Positions 8,930-17,229 of a DNA stretch of 64,000 bases are shown here, one piece after another (positions within the stretch are counted from its first letter, which is position 1; each line of letters starts with the position of its first letter). Under the pieces are notes generated by a model. That model was not told the origin of the DNA. It saw only the letters and a program-made list of their open reading frames with translations, and ran no database searches. The stretch lies in NCBI RefSeq assembly GCF_030818955.1, contig NZ_JAUTBF010000001.1, positions 2,170,001-2,234,000 of the forward strand, read 5' to 3'. The position numbers and the translations under genes are program-made. Origin of the DNA: Microbacterium trichothecenolyticum. GTDB lineage: Bacteria; Actinomycetota; Actinomycetes; Actinomycetales; Microbacteriaceae.

Positions 8930-9406
8930 ATGAGTGATCCGACCCCGACGGTGCCGTCACCCGCGGATGCCGCCGGGACGAGCCCCGTTCCGCTCGCGCA
9001 CGCAGCGGCCGAGTGCCCGAAGTGCTTCACCGAGTTGCAGAGCGACCGGGACTGGTGGCGTGCGCGCCCCGCCGGCTCCCGCCTCGTCGGCCTCGTCGTG
9101 GCGCGCGCCGACATGCCCACCATCAAGCAGCAGCGCGACGACCTGACCCGCTTCGGCGTGCCGATCGAGGGTTTCCGCCACCCCGCTCCCGAGACGCTCG
9201 AGGGCTGGGCGACCCGGCTCGACCGGTTCTTCGGCACCCTGACCCGGGGCGACGTCCTTGTCGTCGCGAGCGTCCACGCCCTCGGCCTCACACGCGAAGA
9301 CGAGACCCGCGCGGTCGCCGACCTGCGTCGTCGCGGCGTCATGGTCAAGGTGCTTCCGCACGGCGACCGTCATCTGCACGACGCCGCGCTCAGCACGCAC
9401 CCCTGA
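8930..9406 (+). CDS. Small resolvase-fold protein without catalytic serine
   Basis: A 158-residue protein I do not recognise by name. After a short CxxC-containing start (AECPKCFTEL) it follows the layout of a serine-recombinase N-terminal domain: a first strand LVGLVVARAD, QQRDDLTRFGVPIEGF, a middle RLDRFFGTLTRGDVLVVASVHALGLT, and ADLRRRGVMVKVL. In true resolvases the first strand is followed by the catalytic serine (YxRVS); here the position is Ala-Asp, and the DNA-binding C-terminal half is absent. The start is set by the strong GGAGG at 8919-8923, although the frame is open further upstream. It may be a regulatory or orphan remnant of a recombinase. The 191 bp between the antiporter and this gene contain nothing else I can identify. 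Confidence 0.7.
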   Translation: MSDPTPTVPSPADAAGTSPVPLAHAAAECPKCFTELQSDRDWWRARPAGSRLVGLVVARADMPTIKQQRDDLTRFGVPIEGFRHPAPETLEGWATRLDRFFGTLTRGDVLVVASVHALGLTREDETRAVADLRRRGVMVKVLPHGDRHLHDAALSTHP

Positions 9407-9495
9407 GGTGTCGGCGGTTCGCCGCGCCGGACGGGCCACGTCCGGGTGCCCCCTCAGGCGGCATCCTGGTCCACCCGTGCGCGGGCGAGCGCCGT

Positions 9496-9891
9496 CTAAG
9501 GACGGGAATCGCCCGCCGTCTGGGCGTCGAAGGCCTCGCGCACCGACACCGTGTCGTAGACGATGTGCAACCGCTCGATCCGCCCGTCGGGGGCGAGCTC
9601 GGCGACGTCGACCACGGTGAAGGGAGCGGGCGAGCCGTCGGCGAGCACCCAGTCGAAGTCGAACCAGAAGCTGACGACGGGGCCGCCGTCGGCATCCTGC
9701 ATGACGCTGCGCAGCGTCAGGCGCGACGACTGCGTGTCGGCGAAGAGCAGCGGATAGAACTCGGCGGCGGCGAGCTCACCGTACAGCGGCGACGAGACGC
9801 GGGCGGACGGGGCGAACAGCGCGAGAACGGCCTCGAGATCGGCGTGCTCCAACGCGGTGAGGTAACGCTCCACGAGCGTAGACGGGGTCAT
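9496..9891 (-). CDS. NTF2-like (SnoaL-type) family protein
   Basis: A 131-residue protein of the nuclear-transport-factor-2 fold. It starts MTPSTLVERYLTALEHADLEAVLALFAPSARV, the helix-plus-strand entry typical of SnoaL-like proteins, and continues with WFDFDWVLADG and VVDVAELAPDGRIERLHIVYD. These small cone-shaped proteins range from isomerases and cyclases to non-enzymatic binding proteins, so no function can be assigned. GGAAGGA sits six bases before the ATG at 9891. It is downstream of and co-directional with the DEAD-box helicase gene across a 191-bp gap, so it is probably separately transcribed. Confidence 0.85.
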   Translation of the reverse strand: MTPSTLVERYLTALEHADLEAVLALFAPSARVSSPLYGELAAAEFYPLLFADTQSSRLTLRSVMQDADGGPVVSFWFDFDWVLADGSPAPFTVVDVAELAPDGRIERLHIVYDTVSVREAFDAQTAGDSRP

Positions 9892-10082
9892 CGAAGTCCT
9901 TCCGGGCGGCGGCGGCCCGTCGTGGGCCGACCGCCTCATCATTCTGCCCGTCGTGACCTCGTCGCTTCCGCCGCAGATCTGCCAGCCAGGCCCACACCGG
10001 CGGGGAATCTGCCGCGCCCCGCCGCGACCATGACGACGGTGCCCCCGCAGACGTATCCGCGAGGGCACCGATGGAGACGAGG

Positions 10083-11633
10083 TCAGCCCTGAGCGCGACG
10101 GTTGGTGCGCGGGTTGCGCGCGCCGACGACCATGCCGGTCGTGGGAGCACCGGATGCCGAGCGGCCCGCGCCCTGCGGACGGGCGGCGCCGGAGCCGGCA
10201 CGCTGTGCGCCGCCGGTACCCTGGCCGCGACCGGTGCCGGAGCGCTGGCCCTGACCACGGCCGCCCTGCGAGGCGCGACCGGCGGCCGGAGCGTCGGCCG
10301 ACTGGCCCGAGCCACCGCGGCCGGGACGACGGCGACCGCCACCGGCGACCGGGGCCGCGGCATCCTGAGCCTGACCGCGGGCGGCGCGCTTGCGCTGCGC
10401 GTTGGCGCCCTGCGAGCGTCCGCCGCCCTGGGGCTGCGCGACGACCGGCTCGGGCTTGACGTAAGGGGCGACCTCGCCGACGAGCGCGACGACCTCGGGC
10501 GACGTCGGGGTCACCGCGGTCGGAGTGGCCGAGATCTTGGCCTTGCGCAGGATGTCGAGGGTGTCGCGGCGCTGCTCGGGCAGCATGATCGTGACGACGT
10601 CACCGGCGGTGCCGGCGCGGGCGGTGCGACCCGAGCGGTGCAGGTAGGCCTTGTGCTCGACGGGCGGGTCGACGTGCACGACCAGCTCGACGCCATCGAC
10701 GTGCACGCCGCGGGCGGCGACGTCGGTCGCGACGAGCACCTTCGCGCGGCCGTCGCCGAAGGCGGCGAGGTTGCGGTCACGCGCGGGCTGCGACAGGTTG
10801 CCGTGCAGATCGACGGCGGGGATGCCGGACGCGGTGAGCTGCTTCGCGAGCTTCTTGGCCTGGTGCTTGGTGCGCATGAACAGGATGCGGCGGGCGGTCC
10901 CCGAGGCGAGAGCCTGCACGAGGTCCTTCTTGGCGTCAGCGTCGGCCGGGGCGAAGACGTGGTGGGTCATCGCGGCGACGTGCGAGTGCGCCTCGTCGAC
11001 CGAGTGCAGCACCTCGTTGCGGAGGAACCGCTTGACGAGCTTGTCCACGCCGTTGTCGAGCGTCGCCGAGAACAGCAGGCGCTGACCGTCGGCGGGCGTG
11101 CGGGCGAGCAGGCGGGTGACGCCCGGGAGGAAGCCGAGGTCGGCCATGTGGTCGGCCTCGTCGAGCACGGTGATCTCGACGTCGCCGAGGTTCGCGAAGC
11201 CCTGACCGATGAGGTCTTCGAGGCGACCGGGGCACGCGACGAGGATGTCGACCCCGGCGTTCAGCGCGTCGACCTGACGCTTCTGGTTCACGCCGCCGTA
11301 GACGGTGGTGGTCACCAGACCGAAGGGCTGGGCGAGGGGCTTGATGACCTCGTCGATCTGGTTCGCCAGCTCGCGCGTCGGGGCGAGCACGAGCGCGCGG
11401 GGCTTGCGGCCACGACGACGATCGGTGTTCGCCGCGAGGCGCGCGACCAGCGGCAGCGAGAAGGCGAGGGTCTTGCCCGAGCCCGTCTTGCCGCGGCCGA
11501 GCACGTCTCGCCCGGCGAGGGTGTCGGGCAGGGTGTCGGCCTGGATCGGGAAGGGCTCGTTCTTGCCCTGGGCGGCGAGAACGTCGATGAGGGGGGCGGG
11601 TACGCCGAGGTCGGCGAAAGTCTGGGACGTCAT
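10083..11633 (-). CDS. DEAD-box ATP-dependent RNA helicase with basic Gly/Arg tail
   Basis: A 516-residue helicase. Conserved motifs appear in order: Q motif (PFPIQADTLPD), motif I (GKTGSGKT), Ia (PTRELANQ), DEAD (VLDEADHM), SAT (LFSATLD), then in the second RecA domain RILFMRTKHQAKKLAKQL, ARGVHVDG and HRSGRTARAG. It unwinds short RNA duplexes, usually in ribosome assembly or cold adaptation. After about residue 380 the sequence becomes a low-complexity Gly/Ala/Gln/Arg tail (GGGRSQG, RGQGQRSGTGRGQG), common in actinobacterial RhlE/CsdA-like enzymes and RNA-binding in nature. The ATG at 11633 is preceded by AGGAG. A ~245-bp upstream region separates it from its divergent neighbour. Confidence 0.95.
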   Translation of the reverse strand: MTSQTFADLGVPAPLIDVLAAQGKNEPFPIQADTLPDTLAGRDVLGRGKTGSGKTLAFSLPLVARLAANTDRRRGRKPRALVLAPTRELANQIDEVIKPLAQPFGLVTTTVYGGVNQKRQVDALNAGVDILVACPGRLEDLIGQGFANLGDVEITVLDEADHMADLGFLPGVTRLLARTPADGQRLLFSATLDNGVDKLVKRFLRNEVLHSVDEAHSHVAAMTHHVFAPADADAKKDLVQALASGTARRILFMRTKHQAKKLAKQLTASGIPAVDLHGNLSQPARDRNLAAFGDGRAKVLVATDVAARGVHVDGVELVVHVDPPVEHKAYLHRSGRTARAGTAGDVVTIMLPEQRRDTLDILRKAKISATPTAVTPTSPEVVALVGEVAPYVKPEPVVAQPQGGGRSQGANAQRKRAARGQAQDAAAPVAGGGRRRPGRGGSGQSADAPAAGRASQGGRGQGQRSGTGRGQGTGGAQRAGSGAARPQGAGRSASGAPTTGMVVGARNPRTNRRAQG

Positions 11634-11878
11634 GAAATAACTCCTGCCGCGGCGCACGCGCGCACGGCGGTTCGGGATGCCGCGATGCTGCGGCTGCAAT
11701 GGGCGAAGGCGCCGGGTGGCGCATCCGTTCGCCGTGAAGGTCAAAGGCCCGAGAAGAGGGGGCCGGTGCGTTCGACGACGCTCGGAGCGAAAGCTCCAGC
11801 CATCAGTCTAGCGGGTGGGGCGGTGTTCTCCGTCGCCCGACGGAGGCGCCGCGGTTCGCGGCCCCGTAGCGTCGACGC
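11634..11878. other. Intergenic region upstream of the helicase (possible long 5' leader)
   Basis: This 245-bp gap between divergent genes must carry the helicase promoter. Reading the minus strand, TAGACT near 11806-11811 is a possible -10, which would give a leader of roughly 170 bases. A perfect 5-bp stem with a four-base loop lies at 11784-11797. Long structured leaders are usual in cold-inducible helicase genes, but the sequence alone does not prove one here. Confidence 0.35.
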
Positions 11879-12019
11879 ATGGACACCGCCTCGATGATCA
11901 TGGGCGCCGCGATCGCCTCCGTGGCCTGGATCGGCTTCTATCCGTGGGCGAAGCTGCGCCGCCTCCGGGAGCTCGAAGCGCAGATCGCCCCTTCGGGGAC
12001 AGCGAGCGCGCAGGACTGA
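11879..12019 (+). CDS. Small single-pass membrane protein, 46 residues
   Basis: A short open frame starting MDTASMIMGAAIASVAWIG and ending SGTASAQD. Residues 5-22 form one hydrophobic helix, followed by a basic/acidic amphipathic stretch (WAKLRRLRELEAQI). The layout is that of small actinobacterial membrane proteins of unknown role. It is divergent from the helicase, convergent with the glycosylase gene 3 bp away, and has no obvious Shine-Dalgarno beyond GCGTCGACGC. It is called on hydrophobicity and codon style alone. Confidence 0.5.
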   Translation: MDTASMIMGAAIASVAWIGFYPWAKLRRLRELEAQIAPSGTASAQD

Positions 12020-12022
12020 GCC

Positions 12023-12595
12023 TCACGCCGCCGCGCGCCAACACCCCCGCACGTGGTCGTCGACCATGCCGGAGGACTGCATGAGCGCGTACATCGTGGT
12101 GGGGCCCACGAAGCGGAGTCCGCGGCGACGCAGCTCTTTGCTCATCGCCGTGGACTCCGGCGTCACCGCCGGCACCTCGGCGAACGTGGTCGGGGGCTCG
12201 TGCGTCGCGGGCGCGAAGGACCACATCAGTTCGTCGAACTCGCCGTCGGCCATGCCGGCGACGATCTTCGCGTTGCCGATCACGGCCTCGATCTTTCCGC
12301 GGTGGCGGATGATGCCGGCATCCTGAAGCAACCGCTCGACGTCGTCGGGGCCGAACGCGGCGACGGTCGCCGGCTCGAAGCCGTGGAACACCTCGCGAAA
12401 GCGCGGGCGCTTGCGCAGGATCGTGATCCAGGCGAGGCCGGCCTGGAAGCCCTCGAGGCTCATCTTCTCGAACAGCGGGCGGTCGCCGCGCAGCTCGGTG
12501 CCCCACTCTTCGTCGTGGTAGCGCTGGTACTCGGCGTCGGATCCCGCCCAGGCGCAGCGGGTGATGCCGTCGGCACCGGTGGTGAGGTCGCTCAT
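12023..12595 (-). CDS. tag: DNA-3-methyladenine glycosylase I
   Basis: A 190-residue base-excision repair enzyme that removes 3-methyladenine from alkylated DNA. Family motifs are clear: RCAWAGSDAEYQRYHDEEWG, FEKMSLEGFQAGLAWITILRKR, and RFVGPTTMYALMQSSGMVDDH. The zinc ligands expected for Tag are present: Cys14, His27 and a C-terminal His-x3-Cys (HVRGC). Length matches the family (about 185-195). ATG at 12595 is the first Met before the conserved Cys. It ends 3 bp from the stop of the small membrane protein, so the two transcripts converge. Confidence 0.95.
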   Translation of the reverse strand: MSDLTTGADGITRCAWAGSDAEYQRYHDEEWGTELRGDRPLFEKMSLEGFQAGLAWITILRKRPRFREVFHGFEPATVAAFGPDDVERLLQDAGIIRHRGKIEAVIGNAKIVAGMADGEFDELMWSFAPATHEPPTTFAEVPAVTPESTAMSKELRRRGLRFVGPTTMYALMQSSGMVDDHVRGCWRAAA

Positions 12596-12650
12596 ACCCC
12601 TCAGGCTAGGGGCGACCTCCGACACCGTGTCTCGACTGCGGAGCGGCGGC

Positions 12651-12850
12651 GGCACCAGAACAGGTGATCGCACGAGAGCAGGCCCTCCCGCGGGGCTCCC
12701 GCCCTGTTCCGGGCGTATCCCCTGTTCTCGCGGCCTCAGGCACCGCGGTTGCGACGGCGACGGCGACGGCGACGACAGGGGATGCCACCAGAACAGGCCG
12801 CACCCACGGCACATCGACCTGTTCTCGCCGGATCCCCTGTTCTCGACGCG
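12651..12850. repeat. Cluster of CTGTTC / GAACAG repeats
   Basis: The 266 bp between tag and the S51 peptidase gene contain no credible gene but repeat the same words on both strands. CACCAGAACAGG occurs at about 12653-12664 and again at 12786-12797. CCCCTGTTCTCG occurs at 12719-12730 and about 12834-12845. Further CCTGTTC copies lie at about 12703 and 12818, and ACAGGGGATGCC at about 12775. Four tandem GCGACG hexamers lie at 12751-12774. Opposed copies can pair into large hairpins, so this resembles an extragenic palindromic element. Confidence 0.6.
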
Positions 12851-12861
12851 CGCGCCCCGCA

Positions 12862-13572
12862 TCACAGCAGCCGCGTCGGCAGGGCCTCCTCGACCACGCC
12901 GTCGCCGTCGCGGTCGACGCGGTAGACGGCGCCCCCGGGCAGCTCGGTGACGACGTCCACGGCGCGGGAGCCCTCGTACAGCACGCCCGTGCCCTCGTCG
13001 AGGCCGAACCCGCCCGGGAGCGCCCCCGACCCCACCGCCGCGTGCAGAGCCGGGCGCCGCTGGGCTTGCGAGTCGTAGTGGACCCCGAGCGAGCCGGGGA
13101 TGAAGCCCAGGCCGTCGGTGATCGTGCGGATCTCGCCGAAGCCCGAGGTCGGGCCGCCCTCGTGCCAGCAGATCGCCCCCGCGGAGGTCCCGGCCAACAG
13201 TGTCCCGCCCTCCCACGCGCGGCGCAGCACGGTGTCGAGACCGTGCGTCCGCCACACCGGCAGCAGGTTCGCGACGCTCCCGCCGCCCACCCACACGAGG
13301 TCGGCCGCGTCGACGACCTCGGCCAGGTCGGGCGCGGTGCGTCCGAAGAGGCGCAGGTGCGAGGCATCCACCCCGGCCGCCATCGCCGCGGCGAGCTCGC
13401 GCCCCTCGTCGACGCGCTGATCTCCCCCGGCGGTGTTGACGAACAGCACCCGCGGGCGCCCCTCGACTCCCGTCAGGTCGAGCGCGAAGCGCAGCAGGGG
13501 GCCGAAGCCCACGTCGCCCCACGAGGCCTCGACCCAGCCGCCGCAGGTCGCGAGGATGCGCGGCGAGGTCAC
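12862..13572 (-). CDS. Peptidase S51 family / class I glutamine amidotransferase-like protein
   Basis: A 236-residue serine hydrolase of the peptidase E (alpha-aspartyl dipeptidase)/cyanophycinase-like fold. Visible features are RILATCGGW at the N terminus, VLFVNTAGGDQ, WVGGGSVANLLPVW, and the nucleophile elbow GTSAGAICW around residue 130, followed by GLGFIPGSLGVHYD. The GTG at 13572 is chosen because it overlaps the preceding stop in a GTGA arrangement, indicating translational coupling to the GH2 gene. That makes it the last gene of an operon of sugar permeases and glycosidases, an unexpected place for a peptidase. It may act on a glycopeptide or glycosyl-amino-acid product, which is inference. 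Confidence 0.82.
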   Translation of the reverse strand: MTSPRILATCGGWVEASWGDVGFGPLLRFALDLTGVEGRPRVLFVNTAGGDQRVDEGRELAAAMAAGVDASHLRLFGRTAPDLAEVVDAADLVWVGGGSVANLLPVWRTHGLDTVLRRAWEGGTLLAGTSAGAICWHEGGPTSGFGEIRTITDGLGFIPGSLGVHYDSQAQRRPALHAAVGSGALPGGFGLDEGTGVLYEGSRAVDVVTELPGGAVYRVDRDGDGVVEEALPTRLL

Positions 13573-16364
13573 GACGTCACCGCCACGGCATCCGCGTTCC
13601 ACGCTCGCACGCGGGGCTCACGCCACGAAGCCCCCGCCAGGGAGAACGCGATCAGACGCTCCTCCCCCGCCTCGAGCCCGAAGGCGTTGTCGTCGAGCCA
13701 GGCCCCGGGGGCGGTGGGGAACCCGTCGACGAGTACGATCGGTGCCGGGACCTCACCGACGTTGCGAACGTGCAGCCCCCCGTCGCCGAAGCGGGCCTCG
13801 AGGCGCGTCCGCGGCTGCTCCTTCAACGGGGCCGGGCCGGTCCGGTACGGCGCGAGCAGCTCCTCGATCGGCCGCTCGGTGAGGCTCTCCAGCGGCTCGG
13901 CCTCGAGGGCTTCGACCTCGGCGCTGCGCGGCTGCGCGTTCAGCGCGTACCAGGCCGACGAGATCCGGCGGCCGTCCGCGTCGCGCAGATACACCGCCAG
14001 CACGAGCGGGCCGGCGTCGGGCACCTCGGCCTCGAGCGTGAACGCGAGGGCGTGGGCGTCGGCATCCAGATCGACGGATGCCGTGCGCTCGGCGATCACG
14101 CCGAACCGGGCGTCGTAGATGCGGGCTGTGACGGTCGCGGCGAGGGCCGCGGGAGTGTCGTTGGCGACGTGCACCTCGGCCGAGAACACCTCCCCGGCCT
14201 CGAACGACGTGCGGTCGTACACCGCGAACGCCGACCGGGGCGCACCGAACTGCCGCGCCCGGTAGTACGACAGCTTCGCGCGGCCGTAATAGTCGACGAT
14301 CGCCCAGGACGCTCCGGGGAAGACCTCGCCGACCTTGTAGAACCAGTACGCCGCGGTGCGCTCCCCCGCGTGGGCGCGCAGGCGTTCCGAGGCGAAGCGG
14401 AGGGCATCGCCCTGGGCGAGCTGCGCGTACTCCACGAACGTCGCCCAGTCGGTGAGCGGTCCGTAGTGGGCGTAGCGCGCCTGCTTGAACAGGTCGAAGA
14501 GCGAGAACTGCGCCTGGTGCTGCACGATCGCGCCGTGCGCCGGCGGCGGCCACTCCTCCAGCAGCGCCGGATCGAGGAAGCGCGCCATGCTGTCGAGGTC
14601 GCACGGGCTCGACAGACCGTACTCGCCGAACACCGGCGGGACGTGCGTCGCATACGCCTCGACGGGCTCGCCCTCGTGGTAGACGCCGTAGTAGTGCTCG
14701 CTGCCGCCCCACGGGTCGGTGCGGTGGAAGGGGCGCGTCGGGTCGTACTGCCGCACGCGCGTGCCGATGACGGTGAGCAGGTCGTCGCCCGACACCGTCT
14801 CGGGGTTCTCGTTGCCCCCGCCCCACATCACGAGAGAGGGGTGCGACCGCAGCCGCCGCACGATGCGCGAGGCCTGCTCGTCGACCGTCGCGAGCGTCCG
14901 GCCCGTGGCATCCAGTCCGAAGCTCAGGGGGAACTCCTGCAGCACGAGGATGCCGCGGCGATCGCACTCGTCGTAGAACGCGTCGCTCTCGACGGTGCCG
15001 CCGCCCCACGCGCGGAGCATCTGCAGGTTCGCACGGACGCACAGGTCGAGCAGGTGCCGGTCGATTCCGAAGCCGCGGCGGGCCATGGGGTCGGTGAAGC
15101 ACCAGTTCGCGCCCTTGAGGAACAGCGCGCGGCCGTTGACGACGAAGCGCCAATCGTAGACGTCGTCGCCCGACACCTCGGGGAGCGGGCGCATGTCGAC
15201 GGTGCGGATGCCGACGGCCACCGCCCGCGCGGAATCCTCCACGCTCGCCTCGACGCGGTACAGGGGCTGGTCGCCGTAGCCGAACGGCCACCAGAGCCGC
15301 GCGTCCGGCACATCGACCTCGACCGCGTGCCGGGACGTGCCCGGGGAGGCCACGGCCTCCGCCGTGACGTCGGCGACGACCGTGCCGTCGGGGTCGAGCA
15401 CGCGCACGCGAGTCCGGACGGCACCGCCCTCGGTGTGCGCGATCAGGTCCCACTGCACGCGGAGGCGCGCATGCCCTTCGGTCGCGGCCACGGTGGAGAC
15501 GAACAGGTCGTCGAGCTCGAGGTCGGGCACGCGTTCGAGGCGGACGCTGCGCCAGATGCCCATCGAGATGAGGTGGCCGTAGTGCCAGCCCCAGCCGGGC
15601 GACGGCTTGAGGACGCCGTGCCAGTCGCGCGGCGGCGGGTCGATGCGCACGACGACCTCGTCCGTGCCGTCGCCGCGCAGGAGGGAGGTCACGTCGATCT
15701 CGGGGCCGCCGTACATGCCCGAGTGCCGTGCGATCGGTTCGCCGTTGACCCAGAAGGATGCCGTCTCGTCGACGCCGTCGAACGCCAGGCGCACGCGCTG
15801 CCCGCGCCAGGCGCCCGGAACGTCGAAGCGGCGCGCGTACCACCACTGCTGCTCCTCGACGCGGGTGCGCCGGAACTGCCACGGCCACTCACGCGGGACG
15901 CCGTGCTCGACGAGTTCGGCGTAGGTGTGGTCGTGCAGCAGCGGGTCGGGGATCTCACCCGCGGCGGTGAGGGCGGCCTGAACCGTGCCGGGAACCGCGG
16001 CGGGCATCCACCCCGAGCGGTCGGTGTCGGGGCGGTGCCAGCTGACGGGGTCCGCGGGGCGCGGACCGGCGAACCAGCGCTCGATCGCGAACTCGCGGCC
16101 GACGGGCGCGCCGGCGAGCAGCCACTCCCCGTCGAGCGAGACCACGTCGCGCTCCGCGGCCGGGATACCCGTGACCACGGCACCCGAGGCCGGCGAGGCG
16201 CCGCCTGGACGTGCCGCACCGCCCGGCGCCGCCGCGTCGAGGCCGCGGGGCCGCACCACCGTCGCTTCGCGCACGGGCAGCGTCGCATGCTCCTGCACCC
16301 ACCGGTCGCCGTACAGCGGCGAGGCGAGCGAACGCGCCCGCTCGCGGTCGTCGAGCGAGGTCAT
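13569..16364 (-). CDS. Glycoside hydrolase family 2, beta-mannosidase-like (931 aa)
   Basis: An intracellular GH2 enzyme with no signal peptide. A jelly-roll sugar-binding domain (about residues 80-280, with WWYARRFDVP and VDETASFWVNGEPI) is followed by an Ig-like domain. The TIM barrel then starts near FLKGANW. The acid/base glutamate lies in WGGGNENPE, and a nucleophile-like glutamate in VFGEYGLSSP. MLRAWGGGTVESDAFYDECDRRGILVLQEFP is the barrel entry, given here as its key words MLRAWGGG and LVLQEFP. A Gly/Ala/Pro-rich N-terminal stretch (about residues 38-65) is unusual. It lies 4 bp after the permease gene. GH2 of this type includes beta-mannosidases, but galactosidase or other specificity is possible. 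Confidence 0.88.
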   Translation of the reverse strand: MTSLDDRERARSLASPLYGDRWVQEHATLPVREATVVRPRGLDAAAPGGAARPGGASPASGAVVTGIPAAERDVVSLDGEWLLAGAPVGREFAIERWFAGPRPADPVSWHRPDTDRSGWMPAAVPGTVQAALTAAGEIPDPLLHDHTYAELVEHGVPREWPWQFRRTRVEEQQWWYARRFDVPGAWRGQRVRLAFDGVDETASFWVNGEPIARHSGMYGGPEIDVTSLLRGDGTDEVVVRIDPPPRDWHGVLKPSPGWGWHYGHLISMGIWRSVRLERVPDLELDDLFVSTVAATEGHARLRVQWDLIAHTEGGAVRTRVRVLDPDGTVVADVTAEAVASPGTSRHAVEVDVPDARLWWPFGYGDQPLYRVEASVEDSARAVAVGIRTVDMRPLPEVSGDDVYDWRFVVNGRALFLKGANWCFTDPMARRGFGIDRHLLDLCVRANLQMLRAWGGGTVESDAFYDECDRRGILVLQEFPLSFGLDATGRTLATVDEQASRIVRRLRSHPSLVMWGGGNENPETVSGDDLLTVIGTRVRQYDPTRPFHRTDPWGGSEHYYGVYHEGEPVEAYATHVPPVFGEYGLSSPCDLDSMARFLDPALLEEWPPPAHGAIVQHQAQFSLFDLFKQARYAHYGPLTDWATFVEYAQLAQGDALRFASERLRAHAGERTAAYWFYKVGEVFPGASWAIVDYYGRAKLSYYRARQFGAPRSAFAVYDRTSFEAGEVFSAEVHVANDTPAALAATVTARIYDARFGVIAERTASVDLDADAHALAFTLEAEVPDAGPLVLAVYLRDADGRRISSAWYALNAQPRSAEVEALEAEPLESLTERPIEELLAPYRTGPAPLKEQPRTRLEARFGDGGLHVRNVGEVPAPIVLVDGFPTAPGAWLDDNAFGLEAGEERLIAFSLAGASWREPRVRAWNADAVAVTS

Positions 16365-16368
16365 CCCC

Positions 16369-17229
16369 TCACTTCACCGCCCCGGCGTACAGGCCGCTGA
16401 CGAAGAAGCGCTGCGCGAAGACGAACAGCAGCAGGATCGGCAGGCTCATGATGAGCACGGCCGCCATGATGTTGCCCCAGTCGGCCAGGTATTGGGCCTT
16501 GAAGTACAGCACTCCCGTGGTCAGGGTGCGCTTCGACGGGTCGGTGAGCAGCAGCTGCGGCACGAGGTAGTCGTTCCACACCCCGACGCCCTGCAGCACC
16601 CAGAACGTCGCGATCGCGGGGCGCGCGAGCGGCAGGAAGATGCGGCGGAACAGGGTGAAGTAGCCCGCGCCGTCGATGACCGCGGCCTCGACGATCTCCT
16701 TGGGCACCTGCCGCATGAACGCCGCCATGAGGAACACGCCGAAGGGCAGGGCTCCCGCGATGTAGAGCAGGATGACGCCGACGTAGTTGTTGATGAGCCC
16801 CAGGTCGCGTACGACGCGGAACTGCGGCACGAGAGCGAGCTGCATGGGCAGGAAGATGCCCGCGGCCAGCAGCAGGTAGATCCCCGACCCGATGCGGGTG
16901 GCCTGGCGCACGATCGCGTATGACGCCAGCGCCGCCACGAACGTCGCCACGGTCATGCTCGTCACCGTCAGCAGCACCGAGTTGAAGAAGAGGTTGGCGA
17001 AGCCGGCATCCTGCCACGAGGTGACGAAGTTGTCGAAGGTCGGCGCGATCGGCAGACCCGTGGGGTTGGTGAGCACCTCGAGATTGGGCTTGAACGCCGT
17101 GATGACGATGATGACCAGGGGGTAGATCATCACGATGCTCAGCGCGATGAGCAGGAGGTTGATCGGGATGCGACGGGCCAGGCGCAGCGCCGACCGCGAC
17201 GTCGTCCGGGTGTTCACGTGGGTGCTCAT
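16369..17229 (-). CDS. Carbohydrate ABC transporter permease (MalG type)
   Basis: A 286-residue inner-membrane permease with six predicted helices. The EAA loop that contacts the ATPase reads EAAVIDGAGYFTLFRRIFLP, with the conserved EAA, G and P positions. The C terminus YAGAVK matches the MalG/AraQ group that ends GLxxGAVK. It overlaps the preceding permease gene by 4 bp (ATGA). Together the two form the membrane core of a CUT1 sugar importer, fed by the binding proteins encoded just upstream. No ATPase gene is nearby; CUT1 systems commonly share one encoded elsewhere. Confidence 0.95.
   Translation of the reverse strand: MSTHVNTRTTSRSALRLARRIPINLLLIALSIVMIYPLVIIVITAFKPNLEVLTNPTGLPIAPTFDNFVTSWQDAGFANLFFNSVLLTVTSMTVATFVAALASYAIVRQATRIGSGIYLLLAAGIFLPMQLALVPQFRVVRDLGLINNYVGVILLYIAGALPFGVFLMAAFMRQVPKEIVEAAVIDGAGYFTLFRRIFLPLARPAIATFWVLQGVGVWNDYLVPQLLLTDPSKRTLTTGVLYFKAQYLADWGNIMAAVLIMSLPILLLFVFAQRFFVSGLYAGAVK

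Noticed and set aside
8930..9406. Part of a prophage or integron
   Set aside because: No integrase, transposase, terminal repeats or phage genes are nearby, and composition matches the neighbours.
12751..12774. Tandem GCGACG hexamers as a phase-variable repeat
   Set aside because: Only four units, in a non-coding gap and not in a promoter; no sign of switching function.
13770..16400. An 876-residue open frame antisense to the GH2 gene
   Set aside because: Composition (Arg, His, Val, Asp) is that of reverse-complement high-GC coding DNA; the GH2 frame explains the region.
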